A stretch of DNA of 7,868 bases from Lachnospiraceae bacterium (GTDB lineage Bacteria; Bacillota; Clostridia; Lachnospirales; Lachnospiraceae): positions 1 through 7,868 of the forward strand of contig JAILNW010000132.1 of NCBI GenBank assembly GCA_024691145.1, written 5' to 3'. Positions 5,177 through 7,868 of the stretch are shown piece by piece. Position numbers and translations under genes: made by a program. The notes under the pieces are model-generated. The model was not told the DNA's origin. It was given only the letters and a program-made list of their open reading frames with translations, and searched no databases. How positions within the stretch are numbered: position 1 is the stretch's first letter; each line of letters begins with the position of its first letter.

Positions 5177-6508
5177 TTATTGTTCAACATATACGCTTTT
5201 TCCAAAGGGTGCCTCCTTGTCCTTCGTCATAAGCCATAATACAGGTATTTCGGAATTTTTTAAAGCATTTGGAAATGTACCTTCCCCATCCGTTATTATC
5301 ACAATACTTGTTGGTGTCTTGAATCTTGATGTATTCTTTATAAATTTAAAAACACAGCCATAATCCGTCCCACCTCCGCCCTGAGGTCTTAGCTTTACTA
5401 TATCCTCAATCTGATTAAACTCCCTTGCTTTATGTACCTTTGTATCGAAAAATCCAATAACACCAGTAAGTTTCCCATCAAATTGCATTAATGCCTGATA
5501 TATCTCTGAATATGCCAAAGAAAGCATTTCATTTGATATAGAACCAGATGTGTCAACCATAAAGTAGATATCTCGTACCCTCCAGTTTTCAACATTATAA
5601 TCTGGTAAAAAAAATTCACTTTCTGACATTCTCCTATCAGGAGGAGTAAAGGAATAATCACATATTTCTTCCTGAACAAAAGCATTTAAAAGACTTCTCC
5701 AATCTAAGACTTTTGTATCTGCATTTCTCCATTCAAATTCTCTGGGACTAATATCTTTGATATTTCCTGCCACATTCATTTGATTTCTAAGATTAATTAT
5801 AGCTTTTTTTACGTCAGGATTTGGCTCTTTTTTATAAGGCTTAAACTTTTTCTCTTCCTTCTCATTATGAAAATATGGAAAATGCTCTTTATAAAGCCTT
5901 ATTTTCTCACCATAAGTCGGACCCTCATAAACAAAATCATCTGAATTCTCATCATCGGGAGTAAGTACAATAGTTCCTGACTCCCCCATATCATCTCTCC
6001 TGTCCCACCACTCATCGGAATCAATCATAAGCTGTCGTCTTTTTGATACTGTAAATAGTGATGGATCAACTGGTGTATACTTTATAGCTTCAACTGACGT
6101 AATCGTAGCTCCATCAATTTGAGGGACATAGGTTTCATATCTGATTTTTCCAATATGGGAAAGCCTATCATACTTCCACCCTAAGTTTCTCAGATGTCCA
6201 TTAGCAACTATATCTGCTGCTAAATGGTATCTGTCTCCAAGGTAATAGGCTGGCCTTTCAATATGTCCAAGCCCAATATGCATTAATTCGTGTGAAAGTA
6301 TAAAATCAATCTCTGGTTCACCAAGGTTTTTAAGCCAGTCAGGATCGAAATATATACATTTGCCATTAGTAGACATTCTCCACACATCTTTAGTGGCAAC
6401 AAAAATCATATCATAAAGAGGTTCAGAAAAATCTTTATACATATTGGAAAGTCTGAATCTTGATTCCTGAAGTTTACGTTTTAATGATTTAATTCGATTC
6501 TCTAACAT
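5177..6508 (-). CDS. Metallopeptidase-like / VWA-like (DUF2201) protein, partner of the MoxR ATPase
   Basis: A 443-residue soluble protein with two parts. The N-terminal DUF2201_N-like region (about 1-130) has HELMHIGLGH (73-82), an intact HExxH zinc motif with a possible third ligand at His 82. A charged linker (about 160-240) precedes the C-terminal VWA-like domain (about 312-443). The metal-ion-dependent adhesion site is complete: D319-T-S-G-S323, T381 in GGGGTD, and D407 in TDG. Such proteins pair with MoxR AAA+ ATPases in chaperone-like systems that remodel or insert cofactors into client complexes; the client here is unknown. The start overlaps the moxR-like stop by 7 bases, a tightly coupled pair. 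Peptidase activity is uncertain because DUF2201_N proteins are not well characterised, but the zinc motif is not degenerate. No signal peptide or membrane segment is seen. Confidence 0.88.
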   Translation of the reverse strand: MLENRIKSLKRKLQESRFRLSNMYKDFSEPLYDMIFVATKDVWRMSTNGKCIYFDPDWLKNLGEPEIDFILSHELMHIGLGHIERPAYYLGDRYHLAADIVANGHLRNLGWKYDRLSHIGKIRYETYVPQIDGATITSVEAIKYTPVDPSLFTVSKRRQLMIDSDEWWDRRDDMGESGTIVLTPDDENSDDFVYEGPTYGEKIRLYKEHFPYFHNEKEEKKFKPYKKEPNPDVKKAIINLRNQMNVAGNIKDISPREFEWRNADTKVLDWRSLLNAFVQEEICDYSFTPPDRRMSESEFFLPDYNVENWRVRDIYFMVDTSGSISNEMLSLAYSEIYQALMQFDGKLTGVIGFFDTKVHKAREFNQIEDIVKLRPQGGGGTDYGCVFKFIKNTSRFKTPTSIVIITDGEGTFPNALKNSEIPVLWLMTKDKEAPFGKSVYVEQ

Positions 6509-7581
6509 TCAAGACCATCCTTTACTGCTGTCTTATAAACTTCATTAGCCTCCACAATATCGCTTATCTCTGTAATCTTTATGTAGTCCTGTAATAACTG
6601 TTTTCTAAAGGACCATGGCAGCTTGCAGGAATACTTTATAGAGTTATCTATCAACTCCTTGTTCTTGCATTTTTTAGCATACCTTACCATAGCAGACTTA
6701 AGTGCTATTCTTAGTTCTTTTTCAGCTGGCACATCTCCCTTTCCACTCAGAAAAATATCTTCTACTGAAGGTATTCCTTTATAAACTTCTGTCCATGTCT
6801 TAAATAAATCCCCGGTCTTCTCACCTACACAGCCCACAATCATTGGAAAGACTTCGTCCATATTATCTGATACGAAGTTTAGTATATTGCTTACCATTTC
6901 CCATGATCTAGGTGTTGGAAATGCAAGTTCCATTCCCTCTGATCTAAGCAATGATGAGCTGTTATACTCGATAAATCCAACAACAAAAGGGTGTATATCA
7001 TTTTGTATGGCCCACTTGTGCCATGCGGATAAATTTCCCTCAATCTCAAGATGGCATAATCTGTTTGCCAAGGCCTTTGGCATGTTATAGGATACAGATC
7101 TGTCAGTTACCCTGTTTCCTGCTGCTATTACAATGCAGTTTTCTGGCAGTTTATGTTCCCCAACTGTTCTGTCTAATGTAATCTGATATGCTGCTGCCTG
7201 TACCGATGTCGGTGCTGCTGTAATCTCATCAAGAAATAATATGTTTACAACAGTTTCAGAAGGATCCATTTGAAATATCTGAGGTTTTAGCCATACAGCC
7301 AGTGTTTTGTCCTCATTGGCTGTTGGGATTCCTCGTAAATCCACAGGATTAAATAGCAGCAAACGTACATCAGTGATTCTTACATTTTTACCTGTTTCAT
7401 TTTTTATTTTTTCTGCAATCTGCCTGACTCCCTGGGATTTTCCAACTCCAGGCGGTCCCCATAACATTACTGATGGGAACTCCCTAAATGCAATTCTATT
7501 CTTTATCAATGATATATATGTACCTGAAAGCATACTTACCATATGATCTACACTTAACTTTCGAATGCCCAAACCACTCAT
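6502..7581 (-). CDS. MoxR-family AAA+ ATPase
   Basis: A 359-residue AAA+ protein. Walker A is GPPGVGKS (42-49), Walker B is ILFLDE (114-119), sensor 1 lies in IAAGN (152-156), the arginine finger is probably R174 in ALANR, and sensor 2 probably R225 in FPTPRSW. The DLRGIP segment (81-86) and the pre-Walker-B layout are of MoxR type. MoxR ATPases form rings that drive conformational change in clients recognised by VWA partners, and the next gene is exactly such a partner with a 7-base overlap. The ATG at 7581 has GGAG 10 bases upstream. It lies 22 bases after a small ORF and shares its promoter. Close generic homologues are widely annotated simply as ATPase, so no gene symbol is given. Confidence 0.9.
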   Translation of the reverse strand: MSGLGIRKLSVDHMVSMLSGTYISLIKNRIAFREFPSVMLWGPPGVGKSQGVRQIAEKIKNETGKNVRITDVRLLLFNPVDLRGIPTANEDKTLAVWLKPQIFQMDPSETVVNILFLDEITAAPTSVQAAAYQITLDRTVGEHKLPENCIVIAAGNRVTDRSVSYNMPKALANRLCHLEIEGNLSAWHKWAIQNDIHPFVVGFIEYNSSSLLRSEGMELAFPTPRSWEMVSNILNFVSDNMDEVFPMIVGCVGEKTGDLFKTWTEVYKGIPSVEDIFLSGKGDVPAEKELRIALKSAMVRYAKKCKNKELIDNSIKYSCKLPWSFRKQLLQDYIKITEISDIVEANEVYKTAVKDGLEC

Positions 7582-7603
7582 TTTTCTAAAACTCCATTCT
7601 ACA

Positions 7604-7720
7604 TTAATTATTTATTTCATTTCCCATTGCAGCTAATAAATATGAATCAGGATTAGTACAAGGTGTATTATTTCCAAAGATAATTGAATTCCCTATCATG
7701 CTAACGCCCCATGTTCCCAT
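7604..7720 (-). CDS. Small ORF, 38 residues, MGTWG N-terminus, unknown function
   Basis: Encodes MGTWGVSMIGNSIIFGNNTP followed by CTNPDSYLLAAMGNEINN. It has the best Shine-Dalgarno in the window (AGGAGGA, 8 bases before ATG) and a good promoter 66 bases upstream. It ends 22 bases before the MoxR start, so it should be the first gene of that operon. The opening MGTWG recalls the N-terminus of DUF4259-type proteins, which are normally much longer. It may therefore be a truncated remnant, a distinct micro-protein, or a leader peptide. It has one cysteine, no charged cluster, and no clear membrane helix. I do not know its function. Confidence 0.65.
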   Translation of the reverse strand: MGTWGVSMIGNSIIFGNNTPCTNPDSYLLAAMGNEINN

Positions 7721-7728
7721 ACTGAAAA

Positions 7729-7735
7729 TCCTCCT
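7729..7735 (-). promoter_or_regulatory. Strong Shine-Dalgarno of the 38-codon ORF
   Basis: AGGAGGA on the minus strand, 8 bases before the ATG at 7720, is the near-perfect anti-16S complement and the main reason to treat the small ORF as translated. Confidence 0.85.
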
Positions 7736-7785
7736 CTTATGTATATATTTTTATTTTATTCATATATTCATCATAATTTATTCCA

Positions 7786-7814
7786 ATCATAACATATAAA
7801 ATCTATAAATTCAA
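7786..7814 (-). promoter_or_regulatory. Sigma-A-type promoter of the small ORF/MoxR/VWA operon
   Basis: On the minus strand TTGAAT (7809-7814) is followed by a 17-base spacer and TATGAT (7786-7791), with TG one base before the -10 (extended -10). The start site should be near 7779, giving a leader of about 60 bases. No clear operator palindrome is seen around it. Confidence 0.75.
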
Positions 7815-7868
7815 CGTAAAGCATAAAACAAAAAATTTCATAAAAAAATAAATTATATAGTTGACATA

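Noticed and set aside
4941..5363. A 140-codon plus-strand open frame crossing the HD-GYP start and VWA end
   Set aside because: It is antisense to two well-supported genes, crosses a terminator, and has no Shine-Dalgarno or family motif.
7861..7866. TTGACA on the plus strand at the right edge, a possible divergent -35
   Set aside because: Any matching -10 would fall outside the window, so it cannot be supported.
1..7868. CRISPR array, tRNA or rRNA genes
   Set aside because: No regularly spaced direct repeats or RNA-gene signatures were seen on either strand.

Overview
The window is AT-rich with strong purine Shine-Dalgarno sites, canonical sigma-A-type promoter elements and tight gene overlaps. 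The mix of an IscB gene, an NrtR-type NAD regulon, a 7TM HD-GYP protein and a MoxR/VWA pair fits a low-GC Firmicute. A clostridial species of Lachnospiraceae type is my best guess; this is inference from gene style, not a database match.

Layout. Bases 1-419 (+ strand) hold the C-terminal part of an IscB RNA-guided nuclease gene that begins before the window. Two stem-loops follow (425-481) that look like the right end of an IS200/IS605-like element. A bidirectional terminator (548-587) separates this from everything else, which lies on the minus strand. Read in the minus direction there are three transcription units. (a) 7814 to 5097: promoter, a 38-codon small ORF, a MoxR AAA+ ATPase, a metallopeptidase-like/VWA protein, terminator. 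(b) 5068 to 3219: a membrane-bound HD-GYP protein (predicted c-di-GMP phosphodiesterase) with its own terminator. (c) 3200 to 548: promoter with two palindromic operators, then NrtR, a NadR-type NMN adenylyltransferase, PnuC and a NADAR-domain protein, ending in the bidirectional terminator.

How the genes work together. Unit (c) is a self-contained NAD salvage and ADP-ribose module. PnuC imports nicotinamide riboside, the NadR-type enzyme adenylates NMN to NAD, and NrtR senses ADP-ribose or a related NAD product and represses its own promoter. The NADAR protein probably hydrolyses an N-glycosidic bond in an ADP-ribose-type substrate. The riboside kinase that would join PnuC to the adenylyltransferase is not in the window. 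Unit (a) is a chaperone-like MoxR/VWA pair with both the zinc motif and the MIDAS intact, preceded by a strongly translated micro-ORF. The most notable points are the NADAR gene fixed at the end of an NrtR operon, the paired NrtR-like operators on the promoter, and the unannotated small ORF leading the MoxR operon.
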